Shown piece after piece: positions 1 to 11,300 of a stretch of DNA of 40,884 nucleotides (the stretch's first letter is position 1; the number at the start of each line of letters is the position of its first letter). This stretch comes from Candidatus Omnitrophota bacterium. GTDB taxonomy: Bacteria; Omnitrophota; Gorgyraeia; Zapsychrales; Zapsychraceae. Made by a program: the position numbers and the translations under genes. The stretch is taken from contig JADFYJ010000007.1 of NCBI GenBank assembly GCA_015233115.1, positions 1-40,884 of the forward strand. The letters are read 5' to 3'. The notes beneath the pieces were generated by a model. It worked only from the letters and a program-made list of their open reading frames with translations. It searched no databases and had not been told where the DNA came from.

Positions 1-118
1 CGTATAAGCTCCAAAAAATTTCCAATGATTGTGTATATTCCGAATTTGTTATAAAGTTCACGCAATAAAGGTTTGTTAATCTTTTCAGGATCGTACTTTC
101 CGTCAGGGGCAGGTGATG
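1..118 (-). CDS. Partial minus-strand coding fragment, unrecognised, cut by window edge
   Basis: Read on the minus strand, this stretch is open to the window edge and looks like real protein: it contains SPAPDGKYDPEKINK followed by LRELYNKFGIYTIIG. The plus-strand frames here carry several stops each. The only in-frame ATG (153-155, complement) would add an improbable Phe/Leu-rich start (MCLFLLFFHHWF), so the true start is unclear. I do not recognise the family. The coding-like sequence ends almost exactly where the homology of the plus-strand pyrophosphorylase gene begins, which suggests an inversion breakpoint or an assembly join rather than two ordinary divergent genes. A chance open frame cannot be excluded over 39 codons. 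Confidence 0.3.
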
Positions 119-2812
119 AGAACCAGTGATGGAAAAATAGTAAAAAAAGACACATTTAAAATCAAAACTGACCCTCACGGACACGGAGATATTCATGCTT
201 TGATGGATAAAACCGGGTGCGCCGCAGCTTTTCTAAAAGCCGGAGTTCAACGCACGGTTTTTTTCCAAGACACGAATAGCGACGCGTATAAAGGAATTTT
301 TGCCGGATTAGGAAATATGCTTGATACGGAAACCGGAAAAAACAAAAAAAAGTTAGCTCTTTTCCCTGTGGCGATAAAGCCCGGAGAAAAAGTCGGTACA
401 TTAGCCGTTCTAGAAGATGAAACCGGTCATCGCACAATTAGAAACATCGAGTATACTGACCGCGAAAATGTTCTCCAGGATCAAGAGGTGATTAAAGCAT
501 TAAATCTAAAAGGATTGAATGTTAGTTCGAATGATTTTGTGCAAGGAAATATAAATGTTTATGCTGTTGACCAAGAAGAATATGTAAACATATTGCTCAC
601 CACTGAAGGGGGAAAAATGCCGGAATTCATTAACCCCAAAGAAAACTACCGGCTAGAAACCAAGATGCAAGATATCTATGATGAGTTTAAAATTGAAGAT
701 GTTTCTATAAGTTTTTTCGAGTCTCGCGATGTGTTTAATACCACCAAAAATGATTTAGCCAACGCATTAATAGCTGAGGCAAAAGATCTCCCTTCGGAAT
801 ATCTTGCCTGGGCGCGCGGAGAGCATAGAAAAAATATCCGGAAAATGCTAGAATTAGCAGGCGTTAATATCAATGTCAATGGTGAGGATCGACTCGCGCA
901 TGAAGATAAATATACCGTTCGATTTAGTAACAACAAAGATATAAAACCTTTGGTAACCGGCGGCATTTTTGGCCCGCCTACAGAAAAACAACTCACTGAA
1001 TTTGGAGAAATAGCCAAAACTGTGGTCGTTAGAGGAGTTAAATACACTTTTGGAGCTGTCATTCATGTTGACCCAAGAATAGCGCAAACAACGTCCGAAT
1101 ATAAAGCCACATTTAAGGGACTTCAGAAAATTAGCAATAATTCTGTTGTTATTTTTAATGGCGAAGGAGAAATTCATTTTAATAACAATGTCACGATAGA
1201 TGGAACGCTCATTGTTAATGTCCCTGAGGGTTCAACACTTACGTTTGAAGGAACTCAAGTGAAAAATGCCGGGTGGGAATTTAAAGACATAACGGACGGC
1301 GAATTAAGGGAAGTGGCCAATCAAGGCACTTTATTATCCGGAGGAACGTGGACTAAAAATGGCATGAATTTTATTGATTTAAGATCACTGGAAAAAGGAA
1401 ATTATATTGTTGATCCGCGCGGTAATTTAAAAAGAACTGACGGTCTTCCGATTAGGCAAAACCCTGAACATAAATGGCCCATAAATCTACAACAAGCACG
1501 ACAATCGCTGGAAGACGCCTTAAATAAAATTGGTTTGCAAAATATTATTGGAGTCAATATTGATGAAGAAAAAGAAGATATTAATTATTATTTAAAAAAA
1601 GACTCATTTACAGATAACGATCGTAACATTATTTTTGATAAAGTACTAAATCCGGCAACCTTTCAATTTGAAGGGATTTTCGACGCGTTCAAGATATTAG
1701 AAAAAAAATCACCAAAAATCGTAGATTTAAAATTTAAATTATTTTTAGCTTTACTTGATGCTGGATTTCGTAAAACAACAGACGGCACAGAAAACCGCTA
1801 TTATAATAATTTTCTTGCCACCCAAGGATTTCAAAGAGATCAACTACTCGATGGTACAATTGCGAATTTATTAGGTGCTAATCCTAAATTAGAAGATATC
1901 ACCGCATCCATCCGTCCATATTTAGCAGAAATAAACGCAGAAAAAAAAGTATTGTTATTAGGTGCACCTAAAACAGTTATTCCTGCCGATGCGCGTCATG
2001 TCCAAGTTCTTGCGATTCAATTATCTGAAAAAAGAATGATGGAGCAAGATTCTGAGGTTGGTTATGACCATAAACTTTCCATGGTTACCGCGGAAGATAA
2101 GAGTAATGAAATGATAACATATTTAAAATCATTACCGGATAACACGTTTAATGTCATTGTCGCTGATTCAACCGTGAGACATACCAACCTGCCGGGCAAA
2201 AGCATTTTTAACGAATACTTCCAACAATTAAAAAGAATTACCAAGCCAGGAGGTCAAATATTATTTTTTGAGCCCGGTTCAGAAGATATTCTTAGCGATA
2301 TGCAATATTTTGATGAAAATTTCCCCAAAGATAATCAATTAACACAAGTCAAATTGCGATCTTTAGGTAATAAAAAATTTTTAAGATTTTCCATGTTTTA
2401 CACGATGATTTATATCGAAAAAGTTAAAGGGAATGATATTTTTCTAAAATTAATACAAAGAGAATTGAGAAATAGAAACGAAGATGATACCGAGCCAAAT
2501 AAATTAAAATTATATTATGAATTTGCCGGAACCAGGTCTCTGCCGGTTTTAATGTTAAGTGTTCAAAAAAGATCTACACCCGTTGATCACGCGAGTTTAG
2601 CTCAAAATAATGCAGTTTCTACTAAAGCTTCTTACGGCGGTATCGACTTAAATTCCGATATCATGAATTTAAAAATGGAATATGGCCCAGATGGGATTAA
2701 AGTTCCTACAGATTCCGCGCAGTTGCAGGAAATCAAAATTGATGGTTTAGTACCGTTTATTATTGATATCAGGCCGGCGGTAAATTTACAGGCTTTAATA
2801 GGATTTAAATAA
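113..2812 (+). CDS. UDP-sugar pyrophosphorylase-like (5'-truncated) / methyltransferase-like fusion with GGIDL tail
   Basis: The first ~425 residues match the C-terminal two thirds of plant-type UDP-sugar pyrophosphorylase (UTP + sugar-1-P to UDP-sugar + PPi). Visible motifs are DPHGHGDIHAL (about 20-30), FFQDTN (about 50), GNIN (about 145), EFINPK then LETKMQD (about 170-186), and the late TLIVNVPEGSTL strand before a NAGWEF segment. The family's N-terminal nucleotide-binding part, with the LAGGLGERLG-type loop, is missing and stops block every upstream plus frame, so catalysis is doubtful. After a helical spacer, residues about 605-720 look like a class I SAM methyltransferase: VLLLGAP, NTFNVIVAD, then KRITKPGGQILFFEP. 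The last 60 residues (from 841) are the GGIDLN tail shared with the two giant proteins downstream. Start at 113 is nominal. Either a broken gene or an assembly chimera. Confidence 0.75.
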   Translation: MMRTSDGKIVKKDTFKIKTDPHGHGDIHALMDKTGCAAAFLKAGVQRTVFFQDTNSDAYKGIFAGLGNMLDTETGKNKKKLALFPVAIKPGEKVGTLAVLEDETGHRTIRNIEYTDRENVLQDQEVIKALNLKGLNVSSNDFVQGNINVYAVDQEEYVNILLTTEGGKMPEFINPKENYRLETKMQDIYDEFKIEDVSISFFESRDVFNTTKNDLANALIAEAKDLPSEYLAWARGEHRKNIRKMLELAGVNINVNGEDRLAHEDKYTVRFSNNKDIKPLVTGGIFGPPTEKQLTEFGEIAKTVVVRGVKYTFGAVIHVDPRIAQTTSEYKATFKGLQKISNNSVVIFNGEGEIHFNNNVTIDGTLIVNVPEGSTLTFEGTQVKNAGWEFKDITDGELREVANQGTLLSGGTWTKNGMNFIDLRSLEKGNYIVDPRGNLKRTDGLPIRQNPEHKWPINLQQARQSLEDALNKIGLQNIIGVNIDEEKEDINYYLKKDSFTDNDRNIIFDKVLNPATFQFEGIFDAFKILEKKSPKIVDLKFKLFLALLDAGFRKTTDGTENRYYNNFLATQGFQRDQLLDGTIANLLGANPKLEDITASIRPYLAEINAEKKVLLLGAPKTVIPADARHVQVLAIQLSEKRMMEQDSEVGYDHKLSMVTAEDKSNEMITYLKSLPDNTFNVIVADSTVRHTNLPGKSIFNEYFQQLKRITKPGGQILFFEPGSEDILSDMQYFDENFPKDNQLTQVKLRSLGNKKFLRFSMFYTMIYIEKVKGNDIFLKLIQRELRNRNEDDTEPNKLKLYYEFAGTRSLPVLMLSVQKRSTPVDHASLAQNNAVSTKASYGGIDLNSDIMNLKMEYGPDGIKVPTDSAQLQEIKIDGLVPFIIDIRPAVNLQALIGFK

Positions 2813-2821
2813 ATTAATATG

Positions 2822-4373
<1,552 letters not shown>

Positions 4374-4384
4374 AAAAATAATAC

Positions 4385-4435
4385 GTTTATCGTCGATAAA
4401 CTGACCTTGCTAACCGTTCAATAGCATGTTATATT
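4385..4435 (+). promoter_or_regulatory. 17-bp palindrome plus promoter of the Nudix giant gene
   Basis: GTTTATCG-T-CGATAAAC (4385-4401) is a perfect palindrome with 8-bp arms. It lies directly upstream of a promoter: TTGCTA 4407-4412, 17-bp spacer, TATATT 4430-4435. The right half-site (TCGATAAA, 4393-4400) and its 6-bp distance to the -35 are repeated at 16148-16167. It looks like an operator or activator site, but no regulator is identified. Confidence 0.5.
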
Positions 4436-4570
4436 TTTTAATATAAAAGTAAACGTTTTCCCTAACATTGGCAGTCTGTATTTAATTCCGTAAGAAAGAA
4501 GCCACGGCTTTCGAAAGAATTAAAAGTGTCAGTGTTTCAGAGCTTTCACATTTCAACAAGGAGGATTCAA

Positions 4571-7500
4571 ATGATCAGATCAAGATTTTCATCTTGGACT
4601 AAATCAATCTGCATGATGATTGCCGTGGTATTTGGGATGCAATGTTTGTTGCCGGTGCAGATTGCGCGAGCCGATGTATTAAATTTACCAGTGCCAGGAG
4701 CTATGGTTGGATTATCCACACCGTTTGCACCATTAGCTTTAAAAGGTCTGGTCGTCAATCCCCAAAAACCACTCGAATTTCAATTTCTGGTTGATACTGG
4801 CCGCGGCCCGCAAGATACGTCAACGGTTAAAGAACAATCTAATCAACTAGTCAAATATTTTTTAGCAGGCTTAACTATTCCGGAAGGAGATCTATGGGTT
4901 AATCTATCTCCTTATGAAAAAGACCGCATAGTGCCGGATGCTTTAGGTAAAACAGATTTAGGACGAGATTTATTAGCGCAAGATTACATTCTCAAACAAT
5001 TGACTGCTTCACTCATTTATCCTGAAAAAGATTTAGGGGAAAAATTTTGGAATAAAATTTATGAAAAGGCCCAAAAACAATTTGGCACCACAGATATCCC
5101 GGTAAACACATTTAACAAGGTATGGATTTTGCCTGACCAAGCGCAGGTATTCGAGAATGGTAATGCCGCTTATGTGACCAAATCAACTTTAAAAGTCATG
5201 TTAGACGAGGATTATTTGGCATTGAAGAAAAATAATTCACCAGCAGAAGAAAAGAAAAATAATGCCCACACGCTAGCCTCACAAATCATCCGCGAAATCA
5301 TTATTCCTGAAATCGAAAAAGAAGTGAACACAGGCAAAAATTTCGCGCAATTACGTCAAATTTTCCAATCCTTAATTTTAGCCAAATGGTACAAAGAAAC
5401 CATCCAAAACGGTCTGTTAGATTCTGTTTACACCAATAAAAATAAAATCACCGGAGTTAATCTCAAAGACCCGACATTAAAAGAACAAATTTATAACCAA
5501 TATTTGCAAGCCTATAAAAAAGGCGTGTTTGATTATGTTAAAGAAGAATACAGTCCGGAAGGACAGATTGTGCCAAAGAAATATTTTTCTGGCGGGTTGA
5601 TTTGGAAGATGGCTATTGACCATGCGGGAAAACAAGCTGATGTTAAAAGCGATGGGGCAATGGTGGCATTACAAATAGCCCTGGATAAGGCCATGACTGG
5701 TGTGGATGAATCTCGTCGCGTTATTAAGAAAGACCAGCTTGCGCTGAGGATTGAAGAGATTGAGAAGAAAGAAGCTTTGTCTAAAGATAATGAAAGACTA
5801 ACAGAACGTATTTCCGTTCTTGATAAAGCAATTCAAGATGAATTAAGCAATGCAGATAGAATTGAAAAAGTATCACCCCCAGAGCAATTTGTCGCGCGTC
5901 AACGAAGCCTCTCCACGTACACGTACAGCTTCAAAGATGTTCACATTACAGGGACAGTTAACGTGGAAAAACATGACCCAGCCGGAATCCAGCTTTCAAA
6001 TGAGATTATCAATTTCAAAAGTATACTAGGGTATGAAGGCGAAAGTCATTTTATGGATCTTTTGATTTCATCGGACGGGCAACATTTTTTAGTATTTTAT
6101 AATGATAAAAAACTTATTGCGGGAACTGGTGAGTGGCTATTCGAACCGTTGGCAGTACCTAATATGGATAAAGAAGGGTTTCATGTTATTCAAAAGCCTG
6201 TGATATATACTGACTCAGAATATAATAATAAAACCAAAGTTGCCTTTTTGGAAAGATCAAAAGGAGCTTGGCAAAAAGCAGTAATAGAAATCCAGGATCT
6301 TAAAAGTTATGACCGCAGTCCCTACCAGCAGTTTGAAGCTTCTCCTGATGGCAAATATTCTGTTTTTCTATATCCGGGGATTGCCCAACTCTATATTTTC
6401 TGGAATAATAAGGTTCGGACTATTTCTCTTAAGGAATTAGGGCTAGATGGTATAAAAAGAGATATCAATTTCTCCGTAGATGGGAAATTCTTCAGGGTTG
6501 CAAGTTCGGATGGAAAATCCGTAAGTTTTTTCCAAGTCGGAATGAAAGTCGATCAAAAAAAGATAAAGGATCTTGAAGCGCAGCGTGCAGCGCTTGAGCA
6601 AGAACTTACTGTCAAAACCGATGAGCTCAAGAAATATCAGGAAAAAGATTCAGAGCTGAACACTACTAACCCAGACCTCGCCATGCTGCAGCCACCACTA
6701 AATAAAGTGACGATGCCCGCTGAAATCGAAATAAATTTTCGTAGAGCTGAGGAGCTGGCAATCAAAGCGACAAACGCTGATGAAATTAATGAAGCTTTGC
6801 TGTTTTATAAAAATGCCATAGATCAATTGACTCCGTTAATTAACGGCAGCACAGATGAAATCGCATTAGGAAATTTGAATTTATTTAACTCTCGATACAA
6901 ACGTTTAAAAAAATCATTAGCAGATTTAAAAGAATATTTTGACGTTATCGGAAATGACGGGAAATTAACCGGAGAAACTGTCACACGTTACAAAGCTCAT
7001 CGTGATGGTATAAAACATCCTAATGTGAATGCTATGATATTTAGTTCTGACGGGATTAATGTTCTGGGTGAACTTCGTGCGGCAGACAAAGACGTATTCC
7101 CCAGCACATTTAGTGGTGTTGGTGGCCATGCAGAACAAGGAGAGAAATCATTAGAGTCAATAAAGAAGGAAGTAAAACAAGAGATTAGATTCGGAGAATT
7201 GTTTCTGGAATTAGACCCTTTACGTCTAACACAAATCGGAAAAGATTATGAATATGACGGCGTTTTGCTTATGCGTGAATATGGATATATGGATATTGCT
7301 CAAAAGGAAAATTTAATAAGTATTCTTGATGAGCAATTAGCGGATCAGAAACAGACAAACAGGAAAGCAATCGGTAATATTTTTTATCAAGTCAACCCTA
7401 AAATTAATACGATTTCAGTCTTTACATTTAATTCTGCACAAAAACTAAAATTAAACGCCATTGAAGATGTTATTAAGCAGAGAACCGGTCTCACTGCTGG

Positions 7501-8335
7501 AATAATAGTGAATAATTATGAGAAAAAAAGTTTGTATGTTGAACAATTAACCCCGGAAAAAGAATCTGAAATTCTCGACCCTATTATGGCTGGTTTACGG
7601 GCTACTAATAAAACTATAACAACTAAGCATGGTGAAGATGAGGTAGAGGGGCTAGTGTGGAGTAATTTTGAAAAATTAACACAAGGTGTGAATAAAAATC
7701 CGGAACAATATACCGATATGTTTATGCCTTTTTTAATAAACAAGCAGATACTTAGAAAAATTAATCAGGCAGTTATTAAAGAACCTAGACCAATTAGAGA
7801 GAAGATCCTTTCTCTAATAAAACAAAGCGGCTTAACCACACCGGTTGGTGATATTGCCGCTCTTGAAAAAAGAGCACAAGCATTTGAAAATAATCGAATC
7901 GAATGGGAATTAAAACATTTTCATTACGTGCCTACTGAAGATGATTGGCTAAAATATGAAAATAGATCTCGCAATCCCAAGAAGGCAGATACGATCCTGC
8001 CTCCCCAGGAATATGATTATTGGCAGATTATGGCCGCTGATGGGCGTGATTACTGGGGGGTTAAAACGGATGATGCCATGACTTCTGCACCTTCGACAAA
8101 AGATCGTGTCGGGTTAACGGCCCAAAACGGCGGTATCGACCTCAATCAAATCGCCGTTAAACGCAATGGTAAAACCTTTAAAGTCCAATTTGACCCAGCC
8201 CAGCTGAATGAAATAATGCAGGGAGGATTTGATGGGTTTTGTCCCATTATTATCAACATAACGCCTATTCAAAGTCCATTTCCATTATTGGGAATTAATG
8301 TTGGCAAACAGAAAGAAATATTAGCAAAAATATAA
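4571..8335 (+). CDS. Giant secreted GGID-tail protein with propeller-like region, coiled coils and Nudix domain
   Basis: 1254 residues from ATG 4571, chosen because AAGGAGG lies 6 nt upstream; a frame from 4526 lacks a ribosome site. Residues 1-33 are a signal peptide (basic SRFSSWTK, hydrophobic core, cleavage near IARA-DV). Residues ~34-375 form a module shared with the next gene: LWVNLSPYEKDRIVP, LGRDLLAQDYILKQLTASLI, IIPEIEKEVNTGKNF, KKYFSGG. Then come a coiled coil (~382-430), a beta-rich propeller-like stretch with SPDGKYSVF and SVDGKFF (~450-650), a second coiled coil (~662-693) and a helical TPR-like segment (~720-755). A Nudix domain follows: G852-x5-E858-x7-K866-E867-V-x-Q870-E871, close to the canonical box with Arg changed to Lys and one Glu to Gln. 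The GGIDLN tail starts at ~1187. Nudix enzymes hydrolyse nucleoside-diphosphate-X compounds; the substrate is unknown and export is inferred from the signal peptide. Confidence 0.8.
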   Translation: MIRSRFSSWTKSICMMIAVVFGMQCLLPVQIARADVLNLPVPGAMVGLSTPFAPLALKGLVVNPQKPLEFQFLVDTGRGPQDTSTVKEQSNQLVKYFLAGLTIPEGDLWVNLSPYEKDRIVPDALGKTDLGRDLLAQDYILKQLTASLIYPEKDLGEKFWNKIYEKAQKQFGTTDIPVNTFNKVWILPDQAQVFENGNAAYVTKSTLKVMLDEDYLALKKNNSPAEEKKNNAHTLASQIIREIIIPEIEKEVNTGKNFAQLRQIFQSLILAKWYKETIQNGLLDSVYTNKNKITGVNLKDPTLKEQIYNQYLQAYKKGVFDYVKEEYSPEGQIVPKKYFSGGLIWKMAIDHAGKQADVKSDGAMVALQIALDKAMTGVDESRRVIKKDQLALRIEEIEKKEALSKDNERLTERISVLDKAIQDELSNADRIEKVSPPEQFVARQRSLSTYTYSFKDVHITGTVNVEKHDPAGIQLSNEIINFKSILGYEGESHFMDLLISSDGQHFLVFYNDKKLIAGTGEWLFEPLAVPNMDKEGFHVIQKPVIYTDSEYNNKTKVAFLERSKGAWQKAVIEIQDLKSYDRSPYQQFEASPDGKYSVFLYPGIAQLYIFWNNKVRTISLKELGLDGIKRDINFSVDGKFFRVASSDGKSVSFFQVGMKVDQKKIKDLEAQRAALEQELTVKTDELKKYQEKDSELNTTNPDLAMLQPPLNKVTMPAEIEINFRRAEELAIKATNADEINEALLFYKNAIDQLTPLINGSTDEIALGNLNLFNSRYKRLKKSLADLKEYFDVIGNDGKLTGETVTRYKAHRDGIKHPNVNAMIFSSDGINVLGELRAADKDVFPSTFSGVGGHAEQGEKSLESIKKEVKQEIRFGELFLELDPLRLTQIGKDYEYDGVLLMREYGYMDIAQKENLISILDEQLADQKQTNRKAIGNIFYQVNPKINTISVFTFNSAQKLKLNAIEDVIKQRTGLTAGIIVNNYEKKSLYVEQLTPEKESEILDPIMAGLRATNKTITTKHGEDEVEGLVWSNFEKLTQGVNKNPEQYTDMFMPFLINKQILRKINQAVIKEPRPIREKILSLIKQSGLTTPVGDIAALEKRAQAFENNRIEWELKHFHYVPTEDDWLKYENRSRNPKKADTILPPQEYDYWQIMAADGRDYWGVKTDDAMTSAPSTKDRVGLTAQNGGIDLNQIAVKRNGKTFKVQFDPAQLNEIMQGGFDGFCPIIINITPIQSPFPLLGINVGKQKEILAKI

Positions 8336-8384
8336 ATCTAAATGTTAGCTTGATAATTATTTATTTAAATTGGAGGATTAAAAA

Positions 8385-11300
8385 ATGATTAAATCTAGAT
8401 TTTCAAGCTGGACTAAATTTGTATGCATGCTCATCACTCTGGTATTCGGCCTGCAATGTCTGATTCCAGCCCGATTGGTCAGCGCAGATGTATCAATCCT
8501 CCCAACACCTGGAGCTATGGTTAACCTGAGCCCGGCATTTGTGCCGGCCCTATTACGCGGCGTGACTGTCCATCCGGAAAATCCCCTGCAATTTGAATTC
8601 ATCGTTGACAGCGGCAATGAAAAAACCACTTTGGATAAAAATTTCACACAAAATTCCCAGCGTCTCGTCAATTACTTTCTTTCTTCCATGACTGTTCCTG
8701 AAAAAGATTTATGGGTCAATCTTTCGCCAAATGAACCTGACCGCATTGTTCCGAAAAATTTAGGTCAAACCCAGCTTGGCCGGGATCTTCTCGCCCAGGA
8801 TTATATTCTTAAACAATTAACGGCCTCACTCATACAGCCGGACGGAGAATCCGGACGGGAATTATGGGAAAAAATTTATTCATCACTATCACGAGATCCC
8901 CGCTTTCGCGGGGATGACAAATTCCTTGATATTCCCTCAGATATTTTTAACAAAGTCTGGATCCTCCCAGAAAGCGCCACCATTTACGAGCACAACAACA
9001 CCGTCTATATCACAGATGCCAAATTAAAAGTCATGACGGATCAAGATTATGTTGCAGGGCAACATAATCGCAGTGGTGAGCCTGTCGAACCACAAAATTA
9101 CTCTAGATTGCAAGATCACCCTGTCACAAAAACACAAAATAATGTTTCAACACAATTAATTCAAGGAATAATCATTCCTGAAATTGAAAAAGAAGTTAAC
9201 ACCGGCAAAAATTTTACCCAACTCCGTCAAATCTATTATTCCCTGATATTAGCCAAATGGTATAAAGACGTAGTACGTAATAGTATTTTAGATAAGGTTT
9301 ATATTGGTAAAAATATGGTCAATACCCTATTACCTATAACATCTAGCCTATCACCTGTGGACATCTACAAACAATATATGTCCGCCTTTAAACAAGGCGT
9401 ATATGAAAAAATTAGAGAAGAATACGACCCTAAAACACAAAAAATTATCGCCCGCAAATATTTTTCAGGTGGGTTTACAGATTCTGCCATGATCATTCAC
9501 CATGCAAGCGCAAACCAGATCGTGCCGGTCGGTGAGCAAACGCAGATTAAAGTTCATTTGGCTGATGCCGCCCAGATATCCACGATTGCCAGTCCTTTTG
9601 AAATTCATCACGATGATTATCCCCAATTACTCGCCTCATTATTAAAAGTTTTAAAAATTGAAGAAGTTGAAGAAGATTTATTTTCTTCGGACCGGAATGA
9701 GCCAAAATTAATTCGAAAGATTGAAGGGAAAGTCAACGATGATTTTTTTGCCCAAATTTATAAAGAGTTGAAAGGTAAAAATAATTTATTATTAGGTAAA
9801 CTAGAAGGTCAATATATTGAAGCCAGCACAGTGACAATATATCTGCAAAAAAAAGAAAGTCCCATTTTGCCAAACGCTTTTCGGGTTCATGTCTCAGCCA
9901 ATTATGCGTTGGATATTATTTTAGAAAACAGAAAAACTTTACTTGACCAAAATGAAGCGTTACGCGAACAAATGAAATTCGCGTCAGTCATAAACGGAAT
10001 TTCTTCCACAGATTTGAAAGAAAATCTGTTCGCGGATGTATTAGGTGAAGAAAACCGTGTTTACTTCAAGGTTTTCCGGACCATCCGCAAAGAAATGGCC
10101 GTTAATAACGACGAAAAAGATATCTTCCAACTGATGAAAGATGAAAAAAGCACCTATGAAGAATTTTTAGAAAAATTTAAGTCGAAATTAAAAGCATCCG
10201 GGATCAATGAAGATGCCCAAAATATTTTAAATCGGTTAAAAATCAAAGTTGACGATTTTATTGCCGTCAATGATGTTTTAATGGAGCTTGTGAACCGTTC
10301 TGTTCACGAAGGCTATATTAAGTATTATGAAGCATTGCGGGTCATGTTTATGTCCCAGATCCGGGTAGGAGTTGTTCCTGATTCCATAGTGCGGGATATT
10401 AAAGCAAATTCTGTTTCCATGGTTGTCAACCGGTCCGGAATGCCGGACTATTTTGAAGATATCCAATTTAATCCCTCTCGGGCACTTCGCGCCGCAATGG
10501 CTAAATTAAAACCTGGTGAAACAAATTTATCAAAAGCGTTTACTAAAAAATGGTTTCCGCTTCAACGCTGGGTCTTCTATCAAAGAGACGGAATGGATGT
10601 TTATCGTATCGGCGCCAATCCTTTTCCTCACTTAAATAACAGCATCAATATCGTGCACGATGATCAAGTGTCACAAATCCCGTCACAGAGCACCTTAGAA
10701 GACATGTTAACGTTATTAAACATTATGAAATCTTTCGGGCGGAATGTGAATTTTAGACTGTTTCTGAATGCCATGTTTGCCGGTTTTTCATTTGACCATT
10801 TACATTACCAGGGATTTTTGAAAATAACCCATGTTGAAAAAACGCTCAATGATGACACCTTAATATCTCAAGGCATCAATACGGACGAAATCGAATATTT
10901 AACGCCCAAAGAAGGGGCGTTTTGGCTACCATCTACTTTCGTATTAAAAGGCCGCGATGCCAATAAAATGTCATCAGCGATCATTGACATATTACGTCAT
11001 GCAAACCCGGCCACACGAGAATTACAATTAAAAGCAGATAGTGAATTCTCGTATAATATTTTATTTACTTTAGACGATAATGAGGAATATCGTATTTTTA
11101 TCTTTGCACGAACATTTAACCCGCAAAAACCTGAAGATCCCACAAATAAAATGGAAAAAACCTTGGAAATAAAAGATAAGGAAGGAAAAGTTATATTTTC
11201 AGGGAGACCTGCCGGAGTTGAATTTGCAGATACGTTGCTCTACGGTTCACCTGGTGATAAGCAAAACTTTGAAACCGTGAAAAATGAATCCATACTGTTT

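Noticed and set aside
676-1177. Two minus-strand reading frames of 107-128 codons
   Set aside because: Shadows of the pyrophosphorylase-like gene; composition and context give no support.
4526-4570. Upstream start for the Nudix giant protein
   Set aside because: The 15 extra residues precede a clear AAGGAGG site and signal peptide, and the paralogue starts at the equivalent of ATG 4571.
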